Below are positions 28,466-37,300 of a stretch of 57,670 bases of DNA, piece after piece. Where the stretch lies: contig WLOY01000005.1 of assembly GCA_009699015.1 (NCBI GenBank), positions 1 through 57,670 on the forward strand. Direction: 5' to 3'. How positions within the stretch are numbered: the stretch's first letter is position 1; each line of letters begins with the position of its first letter. The notes beneath the pieces were generated by a model. It was not told where the DNA came from. It ran no database searches and saw only the letters and a list, made by a program, of their open reading frames with translations. Made by a program: the position numbers and the translations under genes. The stretch is from Actinomycetota bacterium. GTDB taxonomy: Bacteria; Actinomycetota; Actinomycetes; S36-B12.

Positions 28466-30376
28466 TCAGCCCTCCTCGATCTCCCGCCGGATGACGGCAC
28501 GCTGGACGACAGCCGGATCGGATCCGCCGGCGTGGCGCTCGAGCGACGCGAGCGCTCGGCTGATCACCCTGGCCTTGGCGTTCCATGCCTTCGTGCCGGG
28601 CCGCCCCGGTGCGATCTCGGCGTGCAGGCCCCGCTCGTGCTGGACGAGGGCGTCGGTCCGAAGGAGGAGCCCCTCGATGCTGTCGGCGTCGGAGGCGAGC
28701 CCGAGCCGGCCCTGGGCCGACAGCACCGCGAGCATTCCGGCGACCGAGGTCCTCAGCTGGGCCGCTGTCTGGTCGGCCAGCTGCGTGGCCATTGCCTCGC
28801 GAACCAGCTCGTAGCGGGGGTCCTGCGGGCTCAGCTCGACCGCGACCCCGACGCCCGTCATCACGGAGGCCGCGCCGGTGAGGGCGGTGAGCGTCGCGAT
28901 CCCCCCGACCATGCCTCCGGGGCCGAAGGTCGCGAGGGTGCTCGCGATCGCCGCGGCGCCGGCCAGGCCCGCGGGAACGGCAATGGCGAGGCCAACTCCG
29001 GTGGCGGCCAGCATTCCGATGCCGGCCGTGATGAGGACCGGACCCCAGCGGAAGCCGGATTCCTGAAGCGCTGCCTTGGCCTCCTTCACCGCCGCAATCA
29101 CGGCCTGCGCCAGATCTGGCCCGGAGTGCTCCGATGACGGGCGCCTCACCTGCTCGAACAGGGCCTCGAGTGCCTCGTGGCCATGTGAGCCGGCGATGTC
29201 GAGGTCGAAGGGGGGCAGGGCCGGGGCGAGGAGGAAGTCGACGCCTGCGACGACGAGCTGGGAGTCCGACATCTGGCCGCGCACGAGCCCGGCCGCGTGG
29301 ATGAGCAGATCGGCTTCCGTCGGAGCCCTCGACGGATTGAGCGGGCTGAGCTCGCTCACCTCACCGGCGAGGGTGTCGTGCCTTCTTCGGATGTCGTCGA
29401 CCGTCCGCCGCGCGAGGACCCGGCGCGCCGCATCCAGATTCCGGCGGAACCCCCACTTGCCCGTGTCGCAGGTGGCCCATAGCTGCTGGGTGTAGGCGAA
29501 TCGCAGGAGGAGCGGATCCCAGCGTGGGTCGAGCCGGCGGGACGGCACCCCCACCGATCGCTCCCCGGCGCGGTCGCCGAACATCTTGAAGCCCACGGCG
29601 GCAGCGACGACCGGGTGGCTCATGTAGCCGGTGAGGCTGTGCGACGCACCCGTGTTGACCGGGGCATCGAGGGCGGCCTTGAAGAAGGGGCTCGCGCCGC
29701 GCCCGATCGTGATGATGTCGCCCGGATCGTAGACATTGAGCCAGGACAGGACCCGGTCGGATGGGAAGCCTGCGGCTGTGTCGATGCCGTGATGATGTGC
29801 CCGCAACGCCTTCACTCCCATGGGCGACCCGATGGTCACGAGGAGGTCGATCTGCAGGCCCGGAGGCAGTCGCGTGAGGAGGTCGATCATGAGGATCGAC
29901 CCGAGGCTGTGGGCGACGACGGTAATCCGCCCGGTCTCGGGCAGGGCGCCGAGGACTGCCCGCCATGCGGCATGCCGGTGTCGGCTTGACCCCCGGTACG
30001 TCGCGACCGCCTCCATGGTGCCGGCAATGGCATCGGGAAGGGGGGTGTCGCTCACGAGGCCCGCGTGCAGCGGCCGCGGGTTGTTTCGCGACCGTTCGAT
30101 CGCCTCGGCGAGGGCCTCGCGCCGCACGAGGTAGTCGGCCCAGTTCGCGTGCCGGGTTCGCGGCTCGGGCTCGATCCACTCGATCGCCGGGGTGTGGCCC
30201 TCAGCGCCCTCGAGCAAGGCGACGAGATAGTCGGCCTCGATGATCCGGTCGCCGTGCGCGCCGATGACCGGATATCCCAGGGCGCTCAGGCCCGAGTTGA
30301 GCGGGCCGAGCCAGGACTGCCGCGACTCGAACCCGCCCTTGCCATGCACGAACACGATGGTCCGGCCGACGGTCAT
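28466..30376 (-). CDS. large alpha/beta hydrolase with C-terminal membrane-hairpin region
   Basis: A 636-aa protein. The N-terminal half is an alpha/beta hydrolase: TIVFVHGKGG at residues 6-15 and the nucleophile elbow VVAHSLGSIL with Ser157, followed by WLNVYDPGDII, which carries candidate acid residues, and a His later. The middle (about 290-420) is helical. Residues about 445-515 are a Gly/Ala-rich, very hydrophobic stretch that could form two to three membrane helices or a pore-like hairpin. A charged C-terminus follows. ATG at 30376 has AAGGGATG upstream. It could be a membrane-associated lipase; no named family matches the whole protein. Confidence 0.75.
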   Translation of the reverse strand: MTVGRTIVFVHGKGGFESRQSWLGPLNSGLSALGYPVIGAHGDRIIEADYLVALLEGAEGHTPAIEWIEPEPRTRHANWADYLVRREALAEAIERSRNNPRPLHAGLVSDTPLPDAIAGTMEAVATYRGSSRHRHAAWRAVLGALPETGRITVVAHSLGSILMIDLLTRLPPGLQIDLLVTIGSPMGVKALRAHHHGIDTAAGFPSDRVLSWLNVYDPGDIITIGRGASPFFKAALDAPVNTGASHSLTGYMSHPVVAAAVGFKMFGDRAGERSVGVPSRRLDPRWDPLLLRFAYTQQLWATCDTGKWGFRRNLDAARRVLARRTVDDIRRRHDTLAGEVSELSPLNPSRAPTEADLLIHAAGLVRGQMSDSQLVVAGVDFLLAPALPPFDLDIAGSHGHEALEALFEQVRRPSSEHSGPDLAQAVIAAVKEAKAALQESGFRWGPVLITAGIGMLAATGVGLAIAVPAGLAGAAAIASTLATFGPGGMVGGIATLTALTGAASVMTGVGVAVELSPQDPRYELVREAMATQLADQTAAQLRTSVAGMLAVLSAQGRLGLASDADSIEGLLLRTDALVQHERGLHAEIAPGRPGTKAWNAKARVISRALASLERHAGGSDPAVVQRAVIRREIEEG

Positions 30377-30421
30377 GGCGCATCCCTTCGGTGATGCCGG
30401 CTTGATCCGCGTGCGCTTGCG

Positions 30422-30451
30422 TGCTTGATCCGCGAGTGCTTGATCCGCGAG
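30422..30451 (+). repeat. 15-bp tandem duplication upstream of two divergent genes
   Basis: TGCTTGATCCGCGAG occurs twice in a row (30422-30436 and 30437-30451), and a partial related copy starts at 30400. It lies in the shared promoter space of the hydrolase and the LppM-like gene. Confidence 0.85.
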
Positions 30452-30545
30452 TGCGTGCCATGCTCGCGCAGCAGCCTTATGCTGGAAGCCCGCCTGCCCG
30501 GCACACCTGGGGCGGTGTTCCGACGATAGTCCCACAGGAGGAGCA

Positions 30546-31304
30546 ATGTCCCGTCGCGCCCAATCCGTTCGCCGATCGGGCGGGACGATCGCTGTTGCGG
30601 CGCTCGCCGTCGCCGTCCTGTCGTCGTGCATGAACATCAACTACTCGCTCGTGGCGAACCCTGACGCGACGGTCAGCGGAACCCTGCAGCTGCAGGTTGC
30701 CAAGGAGGCTGCCTCAATGCTCGGCATCGCCACGGCCGAGGACCTCGCCACCCAACTGCAATCGGGGGAACTCACCGACGCAGGAGACTCCAAGGTCCTC
30801 GACAACTGCGTGCCGGGGTCGTCTGAGACCTACATCGTCTTGGACTGCGGCGTCACGAACGCACCACTCACCGACATTGACGATGGCTGGAGCCTGGTCC
30901 GCGAGGGCGACACGCTCGTCATGCACGTGCGGACCGACAGCGGAGCGACGGGGGAGGAGCCCACCGTCGACCTCGGGGAGGTCACGATCACAGTGACGTT
31001 CCCCGGCGACGTCGTCAGCGTCGAGGGCAACGGGGTCACGAAGACGGCGCCCGACACCATCGTCGCGAAGGGGTCGATCGACGAGACCTTGGACTTCACC
31101 GTGACAGCGTCGGCGCTGGGCGCCGGCGCGGGTGGCATGAGCCCGATCTGGATCCTCCTCGTCGGGTTCATCGTCGTCATCGGCGCCCTCGCGCTCCTAC
31201 TGTTCCTTCGGCGCCGGAGCGCATCGCCAGCGCCGGTCCCGGCCGATGGCGAGAAGCCGGCCGACGAGGGGACGCAGGTCGACGACACGAAGCAGGTCGA
31301 CTAG
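30546..31304 (+). CDS. LppM-like membrane lipoprotein
   Basis: A 252-aa protein. The signal peptide (GTIAVAALAVAVLSSC) has a lipobox-like SSC near residue 28, followed by MNINYSLVANPDATVSGTLQLQV, the opening of the LppM/DUF3153 family. A beta-rich extracellular domain (30-195) is followed by a C-terminal transmembrane helix (about 200-222, PIWILLVGFIVVIGALALLLF) and a basic RRR stop-transfer, then a cytoplasmic acidic tail. In Mycobacterium LppM affects cell-envelope lipids and phagocytosis; a similar envelope role is only inferred. A GGAGGAG site precedes the ATG. Confidence 0.8.
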   Translation: MSRRAQSVRRSGGTIAVAALAVAVLSSCMNINYSLVANPDATVSGTLQLQVAKEAASMLGIATAEDLATQLQSGELTDAGDSKVLDNCVPGSSETYIVLDCGVTNAPLTDIDDGWSLVREGDTLVMHVRTDSGATGEEPTVDLGEVTITVTFPGDVVSVEGNGVTKTAPDTIVAKGSIDETLDFTVTASALGAGAGGMSPIWILLVGFIVVIGALALLLFLRRRSASPAPVPADGEKPADEGTQVDDTKQVD

Positions 31305-31313
31305 CCTCACCGC

Positions 31314-31799
31314 ATGCCCATCGCCACCGGAGACCGCATCCCTTCAGTCGACATCCGCCTCATGATCGATGGGGTCCCCGCCGTTGCGTCTGCGGCAGAG
31401 GTGCTCGGCCATGGCCAGGTCGTCCTGTTCGCTGTGCCCGGGGCATTCACGCCCGGGTGCTCGACTCGCCACCTGCCCGGCTACATCGAGCGGGCGGCGG
31501 AGATCTCCGCGAGGGGCGTCGACGTGATCGCCTGCATCTCGGTGAATGACGTCTTCGTCATGGACGCGTGGGGCAAGGCGCACGGCGTCGCCGAGACGTT
31601 CACGATGCTCGCCGACCCCGATGCCGCGTTCACGAGGGCGATCGGGATGGAGATCGACGCGTCGGGCTTCGGCCTGGGCGTGCGATCGAAGCGCTACGCC
31701 ATGGTCATCAGCGAGGGCGTCGTGACGACGCTGCTCGAGGAGGAGAACGGGCTGTCGATCATGAACAGCACCGCCGAGTGCGTGCTCGAGCGGCTCTGA
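31314..31799 (+). CDS. peroxiredoxin, Prx5 type
   Basis: Thiol peroxidase of 161 aa reducing hydrogen peroxide and organic hydroperoxides. The active-site loop FAVPGAFTPGCSTRHLPGY contains the peroxidatic Cys with the conserved Pro and Thr; a conserved Arg is at VRSKRYAMVI. Type-5 features are the DVIACISVNDVFVMDAWGKA segment and the C-terminal LEEENGLSIMNSTAECVLERL with a possible resolving Cys near the end. It follows the LppM-like gene by nine bases and may share its transcript. Confidence 0.92.
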   Translation: MPIATGDRIPSVDIRLMIDGVPAVASAAEVLGHGQVVLFAVPGAFTPGCSTRHLPGYIERAAEISARGVDVIACISVNDVFVMDAWGKAHGVAETFTMLADPDAAFTRAIGMEIDASGFGLGVRSKRYAMVISEGVVTTLLEEENGLSIMNSTAECVLERL

Positions 31800-31820
31800 C
31801 AACCCCTCATCTCTGCCCCG

Positions 31821-32894
31821 TCAGACCATGTCCGGGTAATGCAACCGCACGACCTCCGGATAGCTGCGCACGTAGTAGTTCCACATCTGCTCGCCGAAAA
31901 CCGGTGCCGGCGTGCTCGTCGTGCCCGACCCGCCAGCGAGCAGCTCATCGCGCTTTGCCATGAAGGCGGCATCGCGGTGGCGGGGGCTCGCCTGAACAGC
32001 CTCGGCGAATCTCGGGTCGAGGGCGATGGGGTCCAGGCTCGTGCGCAGGTCGGGGCCGTGGAAGTACGCCGACGAGTAGCGCTGGGATGACGTGATGACC
32101 CGATGGGTGGTCGCGACGAGGTAGTTGCCGGTCATGGACTGCAGCATCTCGCCGAGGTTGATGACGAAGGCGCCGGGCGTGGGCGGGACATCGATCCAGT
32201 CGCCGTCGGGGTTCAGGGCCTGCAGCCCGCCGACCCCGTGCTGGAGCAGGATGGTGAGAAAGCCCGCATCGTGGTGCCCGTTGACGCCGGCCTGGCCATC
32301 TGGTGTCGGCGGGTATGAGATGAGCTTGGCGAAGGAGAGCGGCCGCTCCCCGAAGACGGTGCGAAATGCGCGGGGCTCGAGGCCCAGGCCCACGGCGAGC
32401 ACCTCCATGAGCTCATCGGCGAGGGCGCCCATTCGCTCGAGGAACTCGCTGACGATCGAGTGGAAGCCGGGGAGCACCGATTCGGGAAGCCACTGATTGG
32501 GTCCGTCGAGTCGCAGGTACGCCGGCAGTGCGTCGGGTGCGTAGGGCGAATGCTCGGTGGACAGGTCGAGCTGCTCCCGGTAGTCGACCCGGTTGTCGGT
32601 GAGCTCTGCGCCGACCTGCTCCCAGCCGCGAAAGTGCGGCGACTGGCGCTTGTCGATGAGGGCCTTGGCCGAGCCCGGCAGAGCGAAGAAGGATTCGAGG
32701 GCTGCGAAGTAGGCGGCGATGAACGAATCGTCGATGCCGTGATCGATGAGGGTGAAGAAGCCCACCTCGTGGCAGGCGCCGACGACCTGCTCGGCGAACG
32801 ACTGCCGGCCGTCGGGCCCTTGCCGCCACTCGGTGAGCGAGACGACAGGGATGTCGGTGAAAGCGGTGTCTGATGCGAGCGATGTCCCGGTCAC
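31821..32894 (-). CDS. isopenicillin-N-synthase-like Fe(II)/2-oxoglutarate oxygenase
   Basis: A 357-aa non-haem iron oxygenase. The N-terminal DIOX_N domain (about 14-130) reads IPVVSLTEW and GFFTLIDHGI. The catalytic 2OG-FeII domain (about 190-310) has the HxD pair in NGHHDAGFLTILLQ, the distal His in TTHRVITS, and a 2-oxoglutarate Arg in RYSSAYF. Bacterial members act in natural product, ethylene or lipid pathways; the substrate here is unknown. The GTG start has a ribosome-binding site too close to it, so the start is uncertain. Convergent with the peroxiredoxin. Confidence 0.88.
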   Translation of the reverse strand: MTGTSLASDTAFTDIPVVSLTEWRQGPDGRQSFAEQVVGACHEVGFFTLIDHGIDDSFIAAYFAALESFFALPGSAKALIDKRQSPHFRGWEQVGAELTDNRVDYREQLDLSTEHSPYAPDALPAYLRLDGPNQWLPESVLPGFHSIVSEFLERMGALADELMEVLAVGLGLEPRAFRTVFGERPLSFAKLISYPPTPDGQAGVNGHHDAGFLTILLQHGVGGLQALNPDGDWIDVPPTPGAFVINLGEMLQSMTGNYLVATTHRVITSSQRYSSAYFHGPDLRTSLDPIALDPRFAEAVQASPRHRDAAFMAKRDELLAGGSGTTSTPAPVFGEQMWNYYVRSYPEVVRLHYPDMV

Positions 32895-32903
32895 CCTTGG
32901 AAC

Positions 32904-33482
32904 CTACCCCATGGTGGCCTGGAGGCCTTCGAAGAGGAGCCAGGCTCCGAAGGCGAAGAACAGCACGGCAGCGCCGATCCGGATGACCCGCTCCGGCAGC
33001 GCCTTGCCCAGCAGGGCTCCCACGCCGATGGCGAGCGCATCGGCGGCGACCATGCCCAGTGTCGAACCGATCCAGGTGCCGAACCAGCCCTCTGTCGTGG
33101 CGAGCGTGACGGTTGCGAGCATCGTCTTGTCGCCGAGCTCGGCGAGGAAGAACGCGATCGCGACGGCGAAGAACGCCGACCGGGTGCTGCGCTGGGCCTT
33201 GGTCTCCTCCTCCTCGCTGAGCTTGTCCCCGCGAAGGGTCCACAGGCCGAAGGCGATGAAGGCGACGCCGGCAAGGATGCTGATGGGCCCTGTTGGCAGG
33301 GCGAGGCCGACGACGTTGCCGAGTGCCACCGAGAACAGGTGGACGACCGCGGTCGCTGCGGTGATGGCGCCGATGACCGTCCAGAATCGATAGCGCGTCG
33401 CGAATGTCATGGCCATGAGCTGGGACTTGTCGCCGAGCTCCGCGACGAAGATGACGACGAAGCTCAGGAGGAATGCGTTCAT
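32904..33482 (-). CDS. GDT1/TMEM165-family cation (Mn/Ca) exporter
   Basis: Integral membrane protein of 192 aa with six helices in two repeats. Each repeat holds the family signature: FVAELGDKSQLMAM near the N-terminus and FFLAELGDKTMLATVTL in the second half. Bacterial members (MneA/MntX-like) export manganese. The ATG at 33482 begins MNAFLLSFVVIF; a longer frame adds a Pro/Arg stretch unlike the family. I looked for a yybP-ykoY manganese riboswitch upstream and did not find one. Confidence 0.9.
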   Translation of the reverse strand: MNAFLLSFVVIFVAELGDKSQLMAMTFATRYRFWTVIGAITAATAVVHLFSVALGNVVGLALPTGPISILAGVAFIAFGLWTLRGDKLSEEEETKAQRSTRSAFFAVAIAFFLAELGDKTMLATVTLATTEGWFGTWIGSTLGMVAADALAIGVGALLGKALPERVIRIGAAVLFFAFGAWLLFEGLQATMG

Positions 33483-33621
33483 GGGGTTCGGATTCCTCAG
33501 GTTCTGTCGCAAAGGTCGGGCAGGTGCGGACGGGACCACACGCTATCGGGCCCAGCGCCGTCACCATGGCCGCGCGCGTGAAAGCACGGTTATGACGCGT
33601 GATTGGAGGCAGAATGAGGGG

Positions 33622-34191
33622 ATGAGGGTTGACTGCGCAGGTCGGCATGGGTGGCCCATCGCGTCGCACGGAAGGGGCATCGCGCTGCAACTGATCGTGG
33701 TGCTTGCCTGCAGCGGGCTCGTGACTGCATGCTCGGGGAAGGGTCCCACCGGGGTCCCGACTGCCAGCGCGACCGCGGGCCCCGCGGTCTTTGACGACGC
33801 GGTGATCGTCTACGACTTCTATGACTCGTCCGTGCCGCCTCCCTATCACCGGAGCCTGGAGCTCACCGTCGATGAGTCCCAGTCGCGGCTCGTCATCGAC
33901 AGCTACGGCGACGTGCTCGCGGACGAGTCGCGGCCCACCCCTCCCGAGGTCTGGAGTGCCCTCATCGACGGGCTTGCACCACTGGCGGCGCTACCGATCG
34001 ACGAGGCGCAGGAGGGGTGCGTGGGCGGGACAGGGGAGCGGGTGCGCGTGTCTTCGGGTGGGCAGGTGATCGTTGACCTCGCCGTTGACGAGTGCGCCGG
34101 GAGCAATGAGCTCGTGAGCGTTGCCATCGGTGCGTGGATCAATCCGGCACGTGAGGTCTTCCCTACGACGCAGGAGCTCGCACCGCGCTGA
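33622..34191 (+). CDS. putative lipoprotein of unknown function
   Basis: A 189-aa lipoprotein. The signal peptide (GIALQLIVVLACSGLVTAC) ends in the lipobox VTAC, giving a Cys near residue 35, with a Ser/Thr/Pro/Ala linker after it. The mature domain (about 55-185) is beta-rich with two cysteines (EEGCVGG-type and DECAGS) that could pair. ATG at 33622; an ATG at 33592 is an in-frame alternative. Divergent from the GDT1 gene. No family is recognised. Confidence 0.65.
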   Translation: MRVDCAGRHGWPIASHGRGIALQLIVVLACSGLVTACSGKGPTGVPTASATAGPAVFDDAVIVYDFYDSSVPPPYHRSLELTVDESQSRLVIDSYGDVLADESRPTPPEVWSALIDGLAPLAALPIDEAQEGCVGGTGERVRVSSGGQVIVDLAVDECAGSNELVSVAIGAWINPAREVFPTTQELAPR

Positions 34192-34344
34192 CCGATCATG
34201 ACCGGACGCACGTGATCGCGCAAGCACGTCCGCCCTTCGCCTGACCCGTCAACGAGCGTCGGCCGAGGCTACCGTTGGACGGACGTTGATCCGGGGCCGT
34301 CGGGCGCCGGGCCTCGTGGATTCGGGACTGGGGCGGGGGCGGAC

Positions 34345-37300
34345 ATGTCAGCGGAAGCGCGCAGTTCGGGCCCTGACTACGTCGTGGGAATCGGGTCCTC
34401 CGCAGGAGGCCTCGAGGCCCTCGAGGGGCTCGTGTCCGCACTTGAGCCCGGGCACCGCGCATCGATCGTCATCGCGCAGCATCTCGCGCCGCAGCACCCG
34501 AGCTTGCTCACCGACCTCCTCGCGCGCAACACGTCGCTGAAGGTCGTCACGGCGGTTGATGACACCCCCCTGGAGGCGGGCGTGATCGCCATCGCTCCGC
34601 CCGGCCACGACATCCTCGTGACCGAAAGCACGATCAGGGTGGTCGATAACGAGTCCGAGATCGGGCCGAAACCGAACATCGATCGCTTCCTCGATTCGAT
34701 CGCCCAGACCTGGGGCGAGCGCGGGGTCGGCGTCATCCTCTCCGGCACCGGCACCGACGGCGCCTATGGCATGCGCGCCATCAAGGCGGCCGACGGCCTC
34801 ACGATCGTGCAGTCGCCGCAGACTGCGAAGTTCGAGGGCATGCCTCGGGCCTCCCTCGCGTTCGGCGTGGGAGACCTCGTGATCACGCCCTCGGAGATTG
34901 GCGAGCGGATCAGCCGTCTCGGTTCCGCCGAAGCCGACTGGGTCGGTGAGATCCTGTTGGTTCCGGGACCCGACGTCATGACAAGCATCATCGCCGAGGT
35001 CAGGAGATCGACCGGAGTCGACTTCTCTCGCTACAAGGAGTCGACGCTCCAACGGCAGATCCAGCGGCGGATGACGATCCTGCAGGTGGCCGACATCGAC
35101 GACTACCTTCCGCTGCTCCTCGCCGATCAATCCGAGTCCCTTGCACTGATGAACGGGATGCTCGTCACGGTGACCTCGTTCTTCAGGGATGCCGACGCCT
35201 TCGCCGCACTCCGGGAGCAGCTGCGCCCGCTGGTCAGCGAGTTCCCCCCAACCCAGCAGATGAGGATCTGGGTCCCGGGATGCGCGACGGGCGAGGAGGT
35301 CTACTCCATCGCGATGATCGTGAGCTCGCTGCTCGGGGATCCCATCGACCTGGCCAATCGACTGAAGATCTTTGGCACCGATCTCGATGAGGCGGCGCTC
35401 GGGGTGGCGCGCCGCGGCGCCTATCCGATTGTCTCCCTGTCGAGCGTCCCCGAGGAATTGAGGCCCCGCTACCTCATTGCTTCACAGCAGGGCGTCGAGG
35501 TCACGTCCGAGCTTCGTGATGTCGTCGTCTTCGCCCGGCACAACGTCGCCCAGGATCCCCCGTTCGCCCGGCTCGACGTCATCTCGTGCCGCAACACCCT
35601 CATCTACTTCACCGCGCCGCTCCAGCACCGGGTGCTGCAGATGTTCGCCTACGCCCTTCGACCCGGGGGCCTGCTCTTCCTCGGCGCCTCCGAGGCACTC
35701 GCCGCTGACGCGGCCGGATTCGACACGATCGACGCCGTGCATCGCATCTTCGTGCGCACGCGCGAGATGGTGACGCCGCGCAGGGCGTACCTCCCCGGCC
35801 CAGTCCCGCGGATTCGTGAGGCAGCACGGCAGCCGCTGAGGCTCACTGCGGACACCATCCTGCCCCTCGACACCCACCTTTCGGTGCTAGAGGCGCTGGC
35901 CTGGACCCGGAATGCGCCGTGCCTCGTGCTGAACGAGCGGCACGAGGTCGTGGAGGTCGTCGGCGACGTCCAGCAGTTCTGTCGGATCCCGCAGGGCAGG
36001 CCGTCTGTCGCCGTCGCATCGCTCCTGCGTCCGGAGTTCGAATCCGAGGCTCGGGCGCTCCTCCTCGTGCTTCGGTCGAAGGGCGAACGGGTGTCGAGTC
36101 GGCCCCTGCTGGTCGCCGGCGCCGAGCACGCCACGCGGATGGTCGCCGCCCCGCTCATCGTCGGGGAGCGTGTCATGACCGTGCTGGAGTTCGTCGCCGA
36201 GGACATCGAGGTCGCTCTACCTGTCCAGATAGGCGATCGTGGGCCTGAGTTCGACGCGGAGCTGGCCCGGCTCGAGCAGGAACTCGTGAAGAGCCAGGAG
36301 TCGCTCGAGGGATCGCTGTCGGATCTCGAGACGGCGCATGAGGAATTGCTCGCGTCGAATGAGGAGCTCCAGGCGTCGTCGGAGGAACTGCAATCCTCTT
36401 ACGAGGAACTCGCGACCTCGAATGAGGAGCTGCAGGCGAGCAATGAAGAGCTCTCGACTGCGAACATCGAGCTCCGCAGCCGGGCCGATGAGCTTGACCG
36501 CAGCCGCCGTCAGTCCGATGCGCAGCTCTTGGATTTCGAGCGGGTCACCGATGCACTAGAGGAGGTCGTCTGGCAGCGCGATCCCACGCTCGGCAGGCTC
36601 CTGTATGTGAGCAAGGGAGTCGAGCATCTTTTGGGGGTGACCGTCGAAAGCCTTGGAAGTGACGCGGACCGAATCGATGAATTCATCGTCGAGGAGGACC
36701 GTGATCGGGTCATGTCGGCGAGGGGGGACGGACGCCGGCCGTGGTCGGTCGAATTCCGCGTGCAGGCGACCGATGGCACGGTCCGATGGGTCACTGAGCG
36801 GGCATCGCTCGTCACCGATGTCACCGGCGGCGACCGAGTCGTCGCAACGATGGTCGACATCACCGAGCAGGTGCGCAGTATGGAGAGCGAGCACGATCAG
36901 CGCATCGTCTTCGAGGCGGTCTTCCGAGCCCCGTTCGTCGGGGTGGCCATCATCGACAGTGATGAGCGCATCCTCCTGGCCAATGATCAGCTGTGTGAGC
37001 TGCTGGGCTACGCCGCCGACTCCATCCTGGGCGTGCCCCTAGCTGCCCTCGGCTATGTCGCCGCGGAGAATGCAGTCGACGACGCTCCCTCCGTCGGTGC
37101 GGGCGCGGCGGAGAACGCGAACGGGAACGCGAACGGGAACGCGAACGGGAACGGCTGGCAGCATCAGAACGTGGGCGGGCTCCCGGCGCGCCAGCTCATC
37201 CGCCGCGACGGATCCTCGTGCTGGGCGAATGTCGAGGTTCACGTCCTCAATGGCGGAGTGGGCAAGGCCTCATCGATGTTCATCGTCCGCGACGTCACTG

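Noticed and set aside
33483..33600. Possible yybP-ykoY manganese riboswitch before the GDT1 exporter
   Set aside because: The conserved stem sequences of that riboswitch were not found on the minus strand upstream of 33482.
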